Assembly: GCF_035222485.1 (NCBI RefSeq) | Contig: NC_085924.1 | Location: 4,340,001 to 4,404,000, forward strand | Origin: Podospora pseudoanserina | Taxonomy: Eukaryota > Ascomycota > Sordariomycetes > Sordariales > Podosporaceae | DNA length: 64,000 bases | Reading direction: 5' to 3' | Shown: piece by piece, positions 12,384 to 24,415 of the stretch | How the letters are laid out: the number at the start of each line of letters is the position of its first letter | Position numbering within the stretch: the first letter of the stretch is position 1 | Notes under the pieces: model-generated | Database searches by the model: none | What the model saw: only the letters and a program-made list of their open reading frames with translations | Told to the model about the DNA's origin: nothing | Made by a program: the position numbers and the translations under genes

Positions 12384-12993
12384 GAGGGTGTAGAAACAGT
12401 TACTGGGAAGAGCATAGCATACCAATATGAAGCCGTGGGGCTGAGGTTGACAGACGTTGTGGATCATCAAACATCAAGTTCACAAGTTGCCAAGAAGACC
12501 ACCCGAAACTAAGTACAGGAAAGGCGAAAGGAGAGTGCGGGTGAGCATAAGCTCCTGTATATACAATGAGCCGGAACCAAAGGTTGGCGAACATGGGCCC
12601 AACGCTCTGCCAACACACTTAGGTAGCTGGCATGTGACTTAGTGGTTCAGGGGTTTCAAGATGTCGCGGCGATGAGCCTTTTGTGTCTTAATTATGATGT
12701 TTAGCTACTGGCTTCCTATTATTTTTCCTGTTATATCCGTGTTATTTCATCAAACTATCTTTTTATCTTTTACCCCTCACGAGAGGCCGCCTTATATGGT
12801 ACCAGTGCCACTATTGTATGCAAGCTTCAACCAATGAGCGGCAAGCAGTCTGTGATGCCTGCACGCTTGGTCTGTTAGGTCGCAACATAGTCGGCCTCCA
12901 GCTTTGGCTTTATACAAACATCACCTGCATTTCAAAAGGTGCGACTCAAGGTAGGCCAAAGCTCAAAAGCCTTTGACGACAAACAAGGCCAGA
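12384..12993. other. Intergenic, no gene seen
   Basis: About 600 bp of normal composition between the hydrolase and the NLR remnant. It may include the old promoter of the NLR gene; no motif can be named. Confidence 0.45.
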
Positions 12994-13064
12994 ATGGGGC
13001 TCAGAAATCTGTTCCGGTTTGGGCAAAAGAAGAGTAGCGCCTATAATCCCTCAGGAAGTATTAG

Positions 13065-13248
13065 TGTGGGGCACCAAAGGGCCCAGGTTTTCCCAGACCC
13101 ACACCGGTTTGCTCTTGGGGCTGGATTTTCTTACTGTTTTCTTTTGAACCAACAACCAACTACTGTAATACTAATTTGCTTACCAATTTTGGCCATTTTT
13201 TGGCCTCATTTTCGCCGCCGGTGACTTTCCTAGGTCGCCAGCCCAACA
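13065..13248 (+). repeat. 5' LTR of the Copia element
   Basis: 184 bp, begins TGTGGGGCACC and ends CCAGCCCAACA. Seven positions differ from the 3' LTR, and at every one this copy keeps the CpA/TpG form. Confidence 0.92.
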
Positions 13249-16200
13249 GGTTATAAGCTCTTTTGACGCTTAAATCACTAAGTAAACCGAAGTCGACGCC
13301 CTCGTCGATAACCTAACCTCGCAAGGCCGAATACTACACCGGACCTTACGACTTTTCGACCCTTATTAGGCCAATATCACGCAATTAGACCTTTCGACAG
13401 TAATTTTGGAGGCGTTAAGAGAGTTAACCAACTTCCTAATTAACGGAAGTCTGGTTTTAACCCTAACGCTTATCTTAACGAAAAGTTAAAGCGACCGACT
13501 ACCCCTTACCGATAAAAGTATAGTTTACGGTGCTAACCTTTTTCTAGTTAAATTTCCTTGGTTCTACTATTTCTACGACCTTTTAGCTAAGAAATTACTA
13601 TTTTCCGGCAGTAGTCGAGAACTCTATCCTACCTTATTAGGAGACCGATAGCGGAGTAAGTATCTCGCTTTCTATATAAGTCAATTTAACCTACTATAGG
13701 TAGCTACAAAATTAAGTAGCGCCTTTCTTTAAGTCTTTCTTTTAATATTTTTCTTATAGCGTCTTTCTTACGATTTCTCTTTAATTAATTTTTTTTTTAA
13801 AATAGCTAGTACTAACGTTACTATAGCCTAGCTCTTAAAGCTTATAAAAGCTATAGGGAATACTAATACCGTCGCTACGGTTAAATAATAAACTTTTTAA
13901 GCTTTACCGGCTTTAAACTTAAAGACCGATCTTTCCGGCTAGGAATTTCAGTTAACCTAGTCCCTTATATACTATAGCTTAAAGGACTATATTAAGGCTA
14001 ATATATAGTTATTAATAGAAAAAGGGATACTTACTTTTGACTAATAATATATTAATAACCTAAATATTTAGAACCTAATAATAGTTTCCGTTAAAAAGCT
14101 TAAGATCCGATAACGAATTTTTAACCTCGGTTAAAAGGCCGACGGTATTAGTACCTATAATCTATATTAAAAAATTATTTAAGCCTTATAACGCGGTACT
14201 TTCGATATCGCTAATATACTTTTAGAGAAATATTTTACTTTTAAGCGTATTAACTTCGCTTTATTTTAAGCCTACTTTAGCCGGCTCGAGGTCTTTCGCC
14301 GTCGTTTTAATATAATAAAAATTAAAATCGGCTATGTAACTTACCTTTAGGCTACCCTAAACGGCATTAAAACTATATACTCCGATTTATATAACCGGTT
14401 AGTAAAGAAGATAAAAGACGGTACTATAACCTAGGCGCTCCTTTACTAGAAGTATAGCGCTAAAGCCGTTATAGAGAAAATTACGCCGGCTTACTTTAAA
14501 ATTACTATCAAGACCACTAAGGCTTTAACCGCGACTATACCTTTATATACTATATTATTAACCTCGTTAAAGAAGTGCGACTACTATACTAAGGGCTTAA
14601 AGAAAGGTAACTAATACTATATAGGCTATAGTCATTATTACCCGAAGGGTAAGGCCTATTAATAGTATAACCCTAATAAAGCTTTAAAAGATTAAAAGTA
14701 TAAGGAAAAGGCATAAGCGGATAGGTAAAAGAGGCGGTAAAGTATTAGCTTATTAATAGGGATTCTTTAAAGCTATACTAATAGCGTTACTAATATTAGG
14801 TTTTCGAAGGACCGACCTGCCTATAGTACCCTAATACTATCTAATAACTTCGCTAATATATCGCTCTTTACTTACTATAACGATAACTAATCGAATTTTC
14901 GTTTTAGCTTCTAAAGGTAATACTCTCGTTAATAGATACCCCTAAAGTCTAATAGGCCGTCGAGGTATTTAAAGACTATATATATTACGACTCCGGATAT
15001 ACGGATTTCGTATTTAATAAACTAAAATAATTTATTAAGCTCCACTTATTACTTAAGGGGAGGGAAAAGAGGTTCCTTTCGTCATTAAAAGATATTATAA
15101 AGTATAGCTACTAGAGAGCCGCAGCGCTAAAATCTACCCTTTTAAGTAGCTAGGTTATTACCCTGGAGCTTAAGGAAGCGGTATACTACCTATAGGCGCC
15201 CGTCAATCTAATATCGGCGGGTAAGCTACTTAATAAAGGTATCTTTTAGGACCAGGAGAGTTATAACTTAGTCCTTAGAGGTACTAAGTAAGTAATATAT
15301 AAGTTAATTAGGAATAATAACGTATACTAAATAAATACGATATCCGGCGCCGATTTCGGTAAAGTATTTTTAACGAAAATTCCTATTAAAGCCGTAATAA
15401 TATCTATTAACTACTAAATAATATATCGCTGCCTAATATACATTAATAAAAATAATATTTATAAGGCTTATACGTAAGCGGGAATTAAGCTTATTAATAA
15501 TAATTTTTTTTACGAGCCCTACGTAATAATAAAAATAATAGATTAACTAGGCTTATCGACCCCTACGTAAACTAATAACCCGTTCGACTTTATCCGTATC
15601 GACGTTATTACTTATAAAAACTTTAAATATCTAAATTATAAATACTCTATTTATTACGTAAATATATAAAGTAATTATAAATAAATTAACTTTATAGTAA
15701 AGAAAAAATAAGTATTCGATAAGGTTAAGGATTTCGAAACGAAGATCGCGCGCTAAACCGGGTATAAAATCAATATTATTAGCTTTAATAGAGGTACAGA
15801 ATTTACTTAAAGCTCTAGGACCTTTAACGATAGCCGCCTAACTACCTAAACCGACCAGGAGGGCATTACTATCTTTAAAACCGTACCTCACTTACCGTAA
15901 ATAAATAGAAAGGTAAAAAAAGCCGTAAGGACTACGCTTAACCGTACTAAGGCTATTATACTAGCTTATAAGGTACTAAAAAAGCTATTTCCATTTATTA
16001 TATAATTTATAATTTACGTAAATAACCTATTACCTTCGAGGGTTAACGAGGAAAATATTAGTACTTACGAAAAGTATATTATAAAGCTTAATATACCTAA
16101 AGGCGAGCGGAAGCCGTATATTCGGCACCTACGCTCGTACTTTTATAACATATATTACTATATTAAACCGGCTTACCGGGCTAATTCAGATAAGTTTACC

Positions 16201-18804
16201 GCTAAGGTAAAGAAAAGAAAGTTTATCGGTTACGTAAATATATATAGTAAAATATATTAGATTTAGAATCTAATTACTAATAAAGTTATAAAGGTTAACG
16301 CTATAAAGTTTAACGAAAGCGATTCTTATAGGCCTAACGATAATAAATATAAGGATATTAAATATAAAGTAATCTTTATTAATAATACTATAGCCGAAAA
16401 AAAAGATACTATTACTAACAAAATAATATCCCTAGAGAAAAAAGTTACCTTTAATAATAAATTTATTATTATATCGGAGCCCGCTATATAGCGGAGTACT
16501 TTAATAATTAATAAAAGGAAAGCTAAGGACCCTAGGCAAACTATTTTATTTACTTCGAAAGCTACGCCGTTACTAACACTACCTCTACTACCTAAAGCTT
16601 TAAATATAAAAAACTTTTTCGACGCTAAAAAGGTAAAGGATATACGGTCCGAGGCACCTATCCTACTAAACTATAATTAAACGCCCTATACTACTAACTC
16701 TCCTACTATAAAAGAGCTTACTTCCCTTATAAGGCTAATAAGGGGAGAGGAGGGTAAGGCTATAGGGGGGCCTAATAATAACTAGGCCGATAATAAGTTA
16801 CTGGATTTAGGCACGGATAGCCTAGTCGAAAACTCTAACAACGATTTCGAGCCTAATATAGGCTATATAGAGGAAGCGGTAGCTTCTTCGCCGGCTTAAA
16901 AGCGGCCTCGTAAAATAATAATAAGAAATTAGGGCCTAGGCTTTTATAAAAAGCTATAGTAGAGTAAGTACCCTTACTAAAGTTTTTTTATAGTATATTT
17001 CGATAACCTATAATTACGTAAAGTAATAACTTACGCCCTATCTACGGTCAAAATTAATTATTTTTTATAAATTATTAATAAGTACTATATACCTAGGAAT
17101 TACCGGTAAGCGAAGAAACTCGAGAATTACTATAAATATTAGTTATTTACTATAAAGGAGTAGGACGCCGGCCTATTGGAAAAGGACGTTTACGAGCTAG
17201 TAGATACGCCGAAAAGCTATAACGTTTTACCGAGTAAATAAATATACGATAAGAAGATAGACCTTTATACTAATAAGGTAAAGGTTAGGGCGAGATAGGT
17301 AGTATATAGTAACTTTAATAGGGACTTTTGGGCCATATAGGACGTTTACGCCGCCGTTATAAGTAGCGTGGTAGTTAAATACTTTTAAGCTATTATAGCC
17401 GTAAAAGACTGGGAGTACCTTTAATATAACTTTAAAATAGTATTTCTTAACGCTAAAATCCCTAATACCGTATAGTACTACGTACGACTACTAAATAGCT
17501 TAAGTAAGCTATTAGGTAAAGTATACCGGCTTAAAAGGGCATTATACGGCCTAAGGAAGTTACCTATTTACTAATACGAAATAGTAAAACCTATAATAGT
17601 TAAACTAGGCTTTAATACCTTCTTATTAGACCTTTACCTATTCCGTTATAAAGAGATAAATACCTTAATAGTCCTATACGTAAATAACCTACTTATATTA
17701 ACGCTTATAACGAAAATTATTAAAGATATCGCTACCGGGCTAGAAAGTAAGTATAGTATTAAGAAACTAAGTGAGCCGAAAAGGTTTTTAGGTTTTAATA
17801 TTATAAGGAACCGCGGGAAGAGGCAGGTCTACCTATCCTAGGTAACCTATATTAACGCCTTACTCGAGAAGTTCGGCTATAAAGATATAGCCGGCGTAGC
17901 TACGCCGTAGCTAGCTAAGCTGGAGCTCCCTTTTACGTAGGAGAAAATAACCGCGGAAGTAAAAGAATATATTCGGAAGACCGGTTCGTTAAACTGGCTT
18001 TTTACTAGTACTCGGCTTAATATTACTTTTACCGTTAACCGCCTTTATAAAGGTAATTTTAGGCCCTTACTACGTTACTTAGAGTTAATAAAGTACTTTT
18101 TCCGGTACCTAGCTACCACCAGGAAACTATATATTGTGCTAGGGGGTTCCGAGTTCTCGGTAGAAAATATAAAGCTTATAGGATTCGCAGATACCTTATA
18201 CGCGGATATCTTACTTTAAAGATATTCTATTAGCGGCTACGTCGTCTTCGTGGCTAATAGGCTAGTATTATAGAAAAGTAAGAAGCAGACCTTTGTCGCC
18301 CTAAGTACGATAAAAATAAAATTTACTAACCTAACGCCTATAGGGTATTTACTATAGTAGGTATTAAAGATATTGGAAGACTGTAGTGTACTATAGCTAA
18401 AGCCATACATACTATACACTAATAGTAAAAACGCCGAAATTATAGTTCTAAACCCTTAGAATATCGCTAGGACCCGGTGTATCGATATACGGTATAAATA
18501 GGTAGGTAAATAAGTAAAGGAAGGAAAATTTGGTATTTAATATATCTCTAGGTTAAAGATACCGGCGGATAGATTTATAAAGGCACTATAAAGGGAGAAG
18601 CACGTAAAGTTTATATAGCTATTAGGAATGCGAGATTTTCCGGTTTAAGATATGCAGGAGAACGTATATTTATATAGGAAAAAAGCCACTAGGGCATTGG
18701 GCAAAGGAGTCAAAGGAAGTGGGAAGAATCTAGGCGTATATTGGCCTTCGGAGGATATTAACGATAGCTTCGTTTTGGACGGCAGTGTGCTATCTGTGGA
18801 GGGG

Positions 18805-18988
18805 TGTGGGGCACCAAAGGGCCTAGGTTTTCCCAGACCCACACCGGTTTGCTCTTAGGGCTGGATTTTCTTACTATTTTCTTTTGAACCAATAACTAAC
18901 TACTATAATACTAATTTGCTTACCAATTTTAGCCATTTTTTGGCCTCATTTTCGCCGCCGGTGACTTTCCTAGGTCGCCAGCCCAACA
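18805..18988 (+). repeat. 3' LTR of the Copia element
   Basis: 184 bp, same ends as the 5' copy. All seven differences from the 5' LTR are changes to TpA (C to T in CpA, or G to A in TpG), that is, RIP-type. Confidence 0.92.
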
Positions 18989-19312
18989 ATTAGCGAATCG
19001 TAGGATACGACCGCTCCGTTTCTTCCTCCGATTCACGGGGGCCCCAAGGATATCACCAGGACACCATACCCCTAGGAGCCAAGCCCACCAGCAAAAACAC
19101 CTGGTCAGGCACAGAGTTCGATATCCCTTCAGTTGTGGAGTCAGGCCTACAAAAGCATAAGAGGGAAGAACAGGGAGCTAGTGGAGGCTTATGAAGGGGT
19201 TCTGAACGAGCAGGCACTGCTTCAAGGACATTCGGGAACAGCACTTATATCTGGAGGACTTGCGGGAACGACAAATAAACAAGCTCGCTTTAGTCTGCTT
19301 GTCTCCTCCGCA

Positions 19313-19701
19313 CAGGGTAGTCAATGAGATGAGATGAGATGAGATGGCCCTCATCTTATCCCATCCCACGGATCAGGCCATCGGCTTATCCCACGGCTCT
19401 CACGATTTATCTCATCTCACCGGCTGATGAAACCTCCGGTATTTTTTCCGGCCCGATAACCCTCACTCACAACCACCGACTACCACCCACAACTACCCAC
19501 AACCCTCACCCAGGCGATACCCTCACCACTTTTCTGGGGGTTAAAAGGGCCTTAAAATATATACCCTCCGTGAGATGAGATATAAGACGAGACGGGGCTT
19601 TAATTTGACTTATCCCACGCAAAAATAAGGCCGCTTTGTCTTATCTCACGGTCCTATCTCACAAGATGAGATAGGACAGTTTCATCTCATTAACCACTCT
19701 A
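19313..19701. mobile_element. hAT-type MITE (non-autonomous DNA transposon)
   Basis: 389-bp element with an 8-bp target duplication CCTCCGCA (19305-19312 and 19702-19709), the length typical of hAT elements. The ends are imperfect inverted repeats of about 20 bp: the left starts CAGGGTAGTCAATGAGATGA, and the right, read inward, starts TAGAGTGG and differs only by transitions. The inside has many GAGATGAGAT-like stretches in both orientations and no coding frame. It lies in the NLR remnant. Confidence 0.75.
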
Positions 19702-20030
19702 CCTCCGCACAAAGATACATTACAAAAACTACGAAGTATAAGGAGGTAAAGACGGCGGTAATCGATACTGTTACATTCCTAAAGGCTATAAACGGAATAA
19801 CAGGTCCGAAAGCGCATACCTTCCCACCTACAGCAATAACATAGGCGAGAATCTGTGTTATACTCCCAATACGTCGCCAAATATCCAATATTAAACGGCA
19901 ATTACTAACAATAAAGTACAAATTCTCGTTTAACGAATGATCGTGGACGCGAAAATAATAAACGGCTTAAACTATATTATCTCTCGGATAAGTTAGTATA
20001 TAAAACTATCGAAAATAATCTTCAAAAACA

Positions 20031-20163
20031 ACTAACAGTATAATATAAAACTCTTTTAACTTTAAAAACCACTCTGAAACTCTATCGCCAAAACTTATAC
20101 CGCTTTAATAAAATATAAAATAATAAATATAGCCTATTATTTTAAAAATAATCTATTTACACA
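20031..20163. other. AT-rich tract left of the Fot1 element
   Basis: RIP-like sequence that may still be NLR gene debris; no frame can be followed reliably. Confidence 0.4.
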
Positions 20164-20165
20164 TA

Positions 20166-22027
20166 ACGTACATTATAAGCGAGTCGCGCATATAAGCGAG
20201 TCGCGCACTGGCCATTGCGACGCTTTCTCTCTACACTTAACATCATTTTTCTCTATAACCCAACATACCACCTACTTTAAAGGAAGCGAGGGTAATCTTA
20301 GCCCTTAAAGCTCTCCAAAAGGACGAAAAATTACGCCTCAGAGCCGCAGCTAAGCTCTATAATGTACCACCATTAACCCTCCGTGACCGACGCGCTAGCC
20401 GGCCTACACGACGCGACACTACGCCCAATTCGAAGAAGCTTACTCAATTAGAAGAGGATGCTATTATTTAATACGTTATTGAGCTATATGCGCGAGCTTT
20501 TCCACTAAGATTGCGTAGTGTGGAAGATATAGCCAACCAACTGCTACGCGTACGCGACGCGCCTCCTATTGGCAAGCTCTGGGCACATAACTTCGTTAAA
20601 CGCCAGCCATAGCTCCGTACGCGTTTTATACGTAGATACGACTATTAGAGGGCTAAGTGCGAGGATCTAAAGGTTATTAGCGAGTGGTTTACGCTTATGC
20701 GGAATACTAAGGCTAAGTACGGTATTATGGATAACGATATCTATAACTTCGACGAGACTAGGTTTATAATAGGTATTATCTTCGCGGGTATAGTAGTTAC
20801 GACCTTAGACGGCCTTAGTAAGGCGAAACTGGCTTAGTTTAGTAACCGCGAATGGGCAACGGTAATCTAGGGAGTTAATACCTTCGGCTAGGCTATCCCT
20901 CCCTTTATTATTTTGGCCGTACAGTACTACTTTACTAACTAGTATACCGAGTGCAACTTACCGTTTACCTAGCGTATCGTAACCACCGATAATAGCTGGA
21001 CTATTAATCCGGTAGGCTTAGATTAAATTAAGTACTTCGACTATTATATAGCGTCCCGTATAAAGGATAAATACCGGTTACTAATCCTCGATAGCCACGA
21101 AAGTTACTACTCGACCGAATTTAAGCGCCACTACTAGCAGAATAACATTATTACGCTCTATATACCTTTATACTCCTCCTACCTCCTTTAGCTACTCGAT
21201 GTTGGCTACTTTAGGCCGCTAAAATAGGCGTACGGTCGCTAGATCGAGGACTTAATGCGTATATATATTAACTATATAAGTAAGCTCGAGTTCCTCTATA
21301 CCTTCCGCGAGGCCTTTTTCGCCTTTATAACAGAAAAGAATATATAGGGTAGCTTTACAGGTACTGGCCTTACGCTATATAATCTAGAGAGAGTGCTTTC
21401 CAAGCTAAATATAAAGCTTCGTACGCCAACACCTCTAAACTCACGGCCCGGCACTGCATAACCTTAGGTCTTCTAGACACTATATAATCCCCGAGAAGCT
21501 GACTCGCAGTTAACGCTTATTAAAACTCGTATTGCTAACTATTAAAATAGCTTCCCGACTTTAATATTGGCTATTGTGGACTAGCTTGCTAAAAGTATAA
21601 TAACTATAATGTACCAGGTAGCTCTCCTTCGTGTAGAGAACACTTTACTCCGCAAGGCTAACGAGGCACTAAGTAAGCGCCGGAGAGCTAAAAAAATACG
21701 TATGCGGCTCAGAGGATCACTTACTATGCAAGATGCAAAGGATATACTTAACTAGAAGGCCGTGGGTGGGGAGGCAGCGTAAGAAACGTAGCAGGATGGC
21801 GGTAATGCAGGGGGAGCTCGTACGAAGGTTCGGTGTTGTGGTGTGTGCGGCAAGCCTGGCTATAATGCACGTATATGCCAGGAGGATGCAGAATCATCTG
21901 ATTTATCTGTTTCTGATTCAGTTATTGTAGTTTCCTAGTGTTGTGGTTGTGTAATTGAGGGTAGTTGTGGTAGGGTAATAGAGAGTGCGCGACTCGCTTA
22001 TATGCGCGACTCGCTTATAATGTACGT
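20166..22027 (+). mobile_element. Fot1/pogo-type DNA transposon with degenerate DDE transposase
   Basis: 1862-bp element flanked by the TA duplication (20164-20165 and 22028-22029) of the Tc1-mariner superfamily. Terminal inverted repeats of 44 bp (20166-20209 and 21984-22027) are perfect and each contains two tandem copies of TATAAGCGAGTCGCGCA. Inside, a plus-strand transposase reads almost end to end with many TAG/TAA stops: a helix-turn-helix start (LRAAAKLYNVPPLTLRDRR), CENP-B-like region, acidic catalytic spots in NFDETRF, LILDSHESYY and LLDVGYF, and a C-terminal zinc knuckle (CCGVCGKPGYNARIC). The stops mostly fit TGG or CAG hit by RIP, so the element is inactive by itself. Confidence 0.88.
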
Positions 22028-22029
22028 TA

Positions 22030-22619
22030 CCTCAATAATACTATTTAGCTGTAATAATTAGAAACAAAAATTTACGGAAACAATTAAATAATTAAAAATC
22101 AATTTTTATTATTGAAGTTTATAATGGAATAACCGAAAAAATCATTTAATTAACAATAGAATTAATTAAAACAGAACAACATAAAACGGAAACAAAAATA
22201 AAATCAAATTATAAATAGTTTTAAAATAGTAAACTGTAAAAAGTGAATATTACTTCATTTAAAACATATTTTTGGTATATATAAATAATTTTAAAAATAA
22301 AAAAGATTTAAACACTAATTAAAATTTTTCTCGTGGCTTAATATTCTAAAGCGATAATATATTATTTCTTTCTTTAAAAATATATTAAAATAACGAAAAC
22401 TAAACTTTACATTTTACACTTCGTTATATGCATTTCTTTGTAACTATAATATAATCATAAATGACTGTAAAGGTAATATCAAAGCCTATAAATAAAAATT
22501 TTAATTTATTATTATATTTCTGGCTTTTTTTTCAAATAGAAAGCCAGTTATATAGAAGCCGAATAACTTATTTATATAATAAATATACTAAGTAAATATA
22601 ATTTAAAATAGTTTTATAC
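22030..22619. other. AT-rich RIP-degraded tract
   Basis: TpA-rich sequence with stops in every frame between the Fot1 element and the solo LTR. No gene supported. Confidence 0.6.
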
Positions 22620-22624
22620 TTAAC

Positions 22625-23028
22625 TGTTACGGTTCTGGAAGATAGTGGGGCTACGAGGGACTAATTAAGACTAGACCGCGCCGTCGAGCGGGGCTCACGG
22701 TCCAGATAGGCAACGGACCAATAAGATAGGGACCGGGGACCGCGGTGGGGCTTACGGTCCACGGTCCGGCACCGGCTAATTAGGAGCGGACCGAGGACCG
22801 TCTATAAGTTAACGGTCCACGGTCCACGGGTCTATATATACGGAGCAACTAGCCGGTATAGATAGATAGTTCCGTAATATATAATATAAGTTATAATCGT
22901 TAGTATTTAAACTATTATAATAAAGATAAGCTATTATTATATACTGTTTAGCTATACCAAACTAAGATTATTCAGAAGTGCCTTTAACCAGTATTCCTTT
23001 CAGAGGTTCTGGATAGGGGTTCGTCACA
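22625..23028. mobile_element. Solo LTR (404 bp)
   Basis: Begins TGTTACGG and ends TTCGTCACA, with a perfect 5-bp target duplication TTAAC on both sides (22620-22624 and 23029-23033). Contains repeated ACGGTCC/GGACCG motifs and a TATATATA box. No internal retroelement sequence is next to it, so recombination between two LTRs probably removed the rest. Superfamily not determined. Confidence 0.8.
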
Positions 23029-23033
23029 TTAAC

Positions 23034-23744
23034 AAAACCTTTAAATTAATTATTACTACTAAATAATAAATTAAAACCTAATAAGTAGTTAAATATAAAT
23101 CGTTTCTTTATTACAAAAGGCTATTTCAATATCTTAAACTTATTTATAAACTTTAATACAAACTATATACTTTTTATAAGTACTTTAACAGTTAACTCAA
23201 AAGCTTAGAATATACATAAACTACTTAAATATTATTATAGTTATAATTTGTATTTGTTTAAAATAAAAAGTATTGTATTATCGGTGGTTAAATTATATTA
23301 TTAATTGAAATAATAAATATGAATATTAAATTATTTTTCATAATCGGCCGCTCTAATATAGTATAATTATACTATCGATTTTTAATAATAATTCAAAAGG
23401 AAAAGGTTAATTACAAAATCAAAATCTTAAAATAAACTGTTAAAGTCCGATATAATTACTTTTACCGTAATTAACTTAACGATTTCCCCGAAAAAGCTTT
23501 TTCTAATGCTATTAAAATAAATTATAAAGAATATTATTATATATTAGCGAGTGTGTTAATTAAAAATAAATTCTTGAAAAATCCTTTCAATTTTTATAAC
23601 ATGAAATATAGAACTTTATATTAGTATTAAAACTTTTACCGTTACGATATTTTTAAAAGTCTAAAGAAAAGTAAGGAATTAAAATAATAAAATATTTATT
23701 ATTATTAGAATTTGTTAAAATACAGCTTTTTTTTGTGGATTTTA
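23034..23744. other. AT-rich RIP-degraded tract
   Basis: Stops in all frames; repeat debris with no recognisable protein. Confidence 0.6.
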
Positions 23745-23747
23745 CAG

Positions 23748-24303
23748 TGTATCTGAGCCCTGTATATTACAGGGCCTCAGAGGTAATACAATGGCTTGAA
23801 TCAGCAGTGTTTAGGGACCACGGTTACCGGAACGGAAGCTCGGCCTCCGGAAATAATCCGAGGCCCCGGAAAGCCAAACGCTAAGGCCAGTGCCCTGCAG
23901 CAGTTAAACGGTAGCGCAACCTGGCCTGTAATGTGGCCCCTAACCTTATATTTGGTTAGCGCATTTAGCGGGCGTTCAAGCCCGGGAACGGAGTCACCCT
24001 CGAGGAATGAGTAGAAGGCCGATAGCTTATAAGACCTCTACCTCACACCCTATTCACTGTGGTATTTCCTAGTCTATAAGGTTCAATCAATATACTGGTT
24101 CACTATACTCATCAGTGCCTCACAAGCCTATGTTACAGTGACTCTCTTCTATATATTACAGGGCGCCGCCCCTGTAATCCACTTTCCTTCAGTGCCACGG
24201 CAACTGTTGAATGCTGCAGTCAAAGTCTTCTTCGCTCTCAGTGTACTGCGCCGATAGCTATTTGACCCTGTATTTACAGGCCTCAATAGCACCTACTTTA
24301 ACA
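23748..24303. repeat. Non-RIPed repeat island with TACAGG palindromes
   Basis: Normal composition inside RIP debris. It contains related palindromes: CCCTGTATATTACAGGG (23758-23774), a 24-bp hairpin from ATTACAGGGC to CCCTGTAAT (24155-24178) and CCTGTATTTACAGG (24267-24280). On the minus strand it would start TGTTAAAG and end with CA, so it may be an LTR, but no target duplication was found. No protein frame. Confidence 0.4.
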
Positions 24304-24415
24304 GTATTTTTAAGGACCGGGATCAATACCGTACTTATTATAAACTTTATTCTGTTAACAGTTTTTTTTTAAAAAAAATAATGATTTTATTCACAATTGA
24401 AAAACCCCCAAATAA

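Larger units (their letters stand above)
13065..18988 (+). mobile_element. Copia (Ty1-type) LTR retrotransposon, complete but RIP-inactivated
   Basis: 5924-bp element with 184-bp direct LTRs and a 5-bp target duplication ATTAG (13060-13064 and 18989-18993). The polyprotein is riddled with TAA/TAG stops, and CpA/TpG is depleted in favour of TpA. Recognisable pieces occur in Copia order on the plus strand: a zinc-knuckle relic near 14572-14655 (first Cys kept, the next changed to Tyr), a reverse transcriptase region with LGFNTFLLD and the active-site motif now YVNN (17677-17688; normally YVDD, both Asp changed to Asn), and RNase H with GYVVFVANR and KSKKQTFVALSTI (about 18230-18330). A purine-rich stretch (GTGGAGGGG) precedes the 3' LTR. 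It interrupts an NLR gene. Confidence 0.9.
12994..20030 (+). pseudogene. Fungal NLR-type (NACHT-associated N-terminal) gene, broken by two transposons
   Basis: Remains of a STAND/NLR immune-type receptor start. Segments: 12994-13064 (MGLRNLFRFGQKKSS, a common opening of these proteins), 18994-19312 and 19710 to about 20030. Removing the Copia element puts the first two segments in one frame; removing the MITE rejoins the third. The second segment has LWSQAYKSI and ELVEAYEGVL, typical of the N-terminal NLR domain; later pieces read VKTAVIDTVTFLKAI and NGLNYIISRIS. Stops at 19001 and 19073 are TAG and could be CAG codons changed by RIP. A change of frame after 19940 suggests a former intron or further damage. 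NACHT and repeat domains are absent. Confidence 0.55.

Noticed and set aside
19323-19345. ATGAG microsatellite as a simple repeat
   Set aside because: It is the inner part of the MITE end; the 8-bp duplication and inverted ends explain it better.
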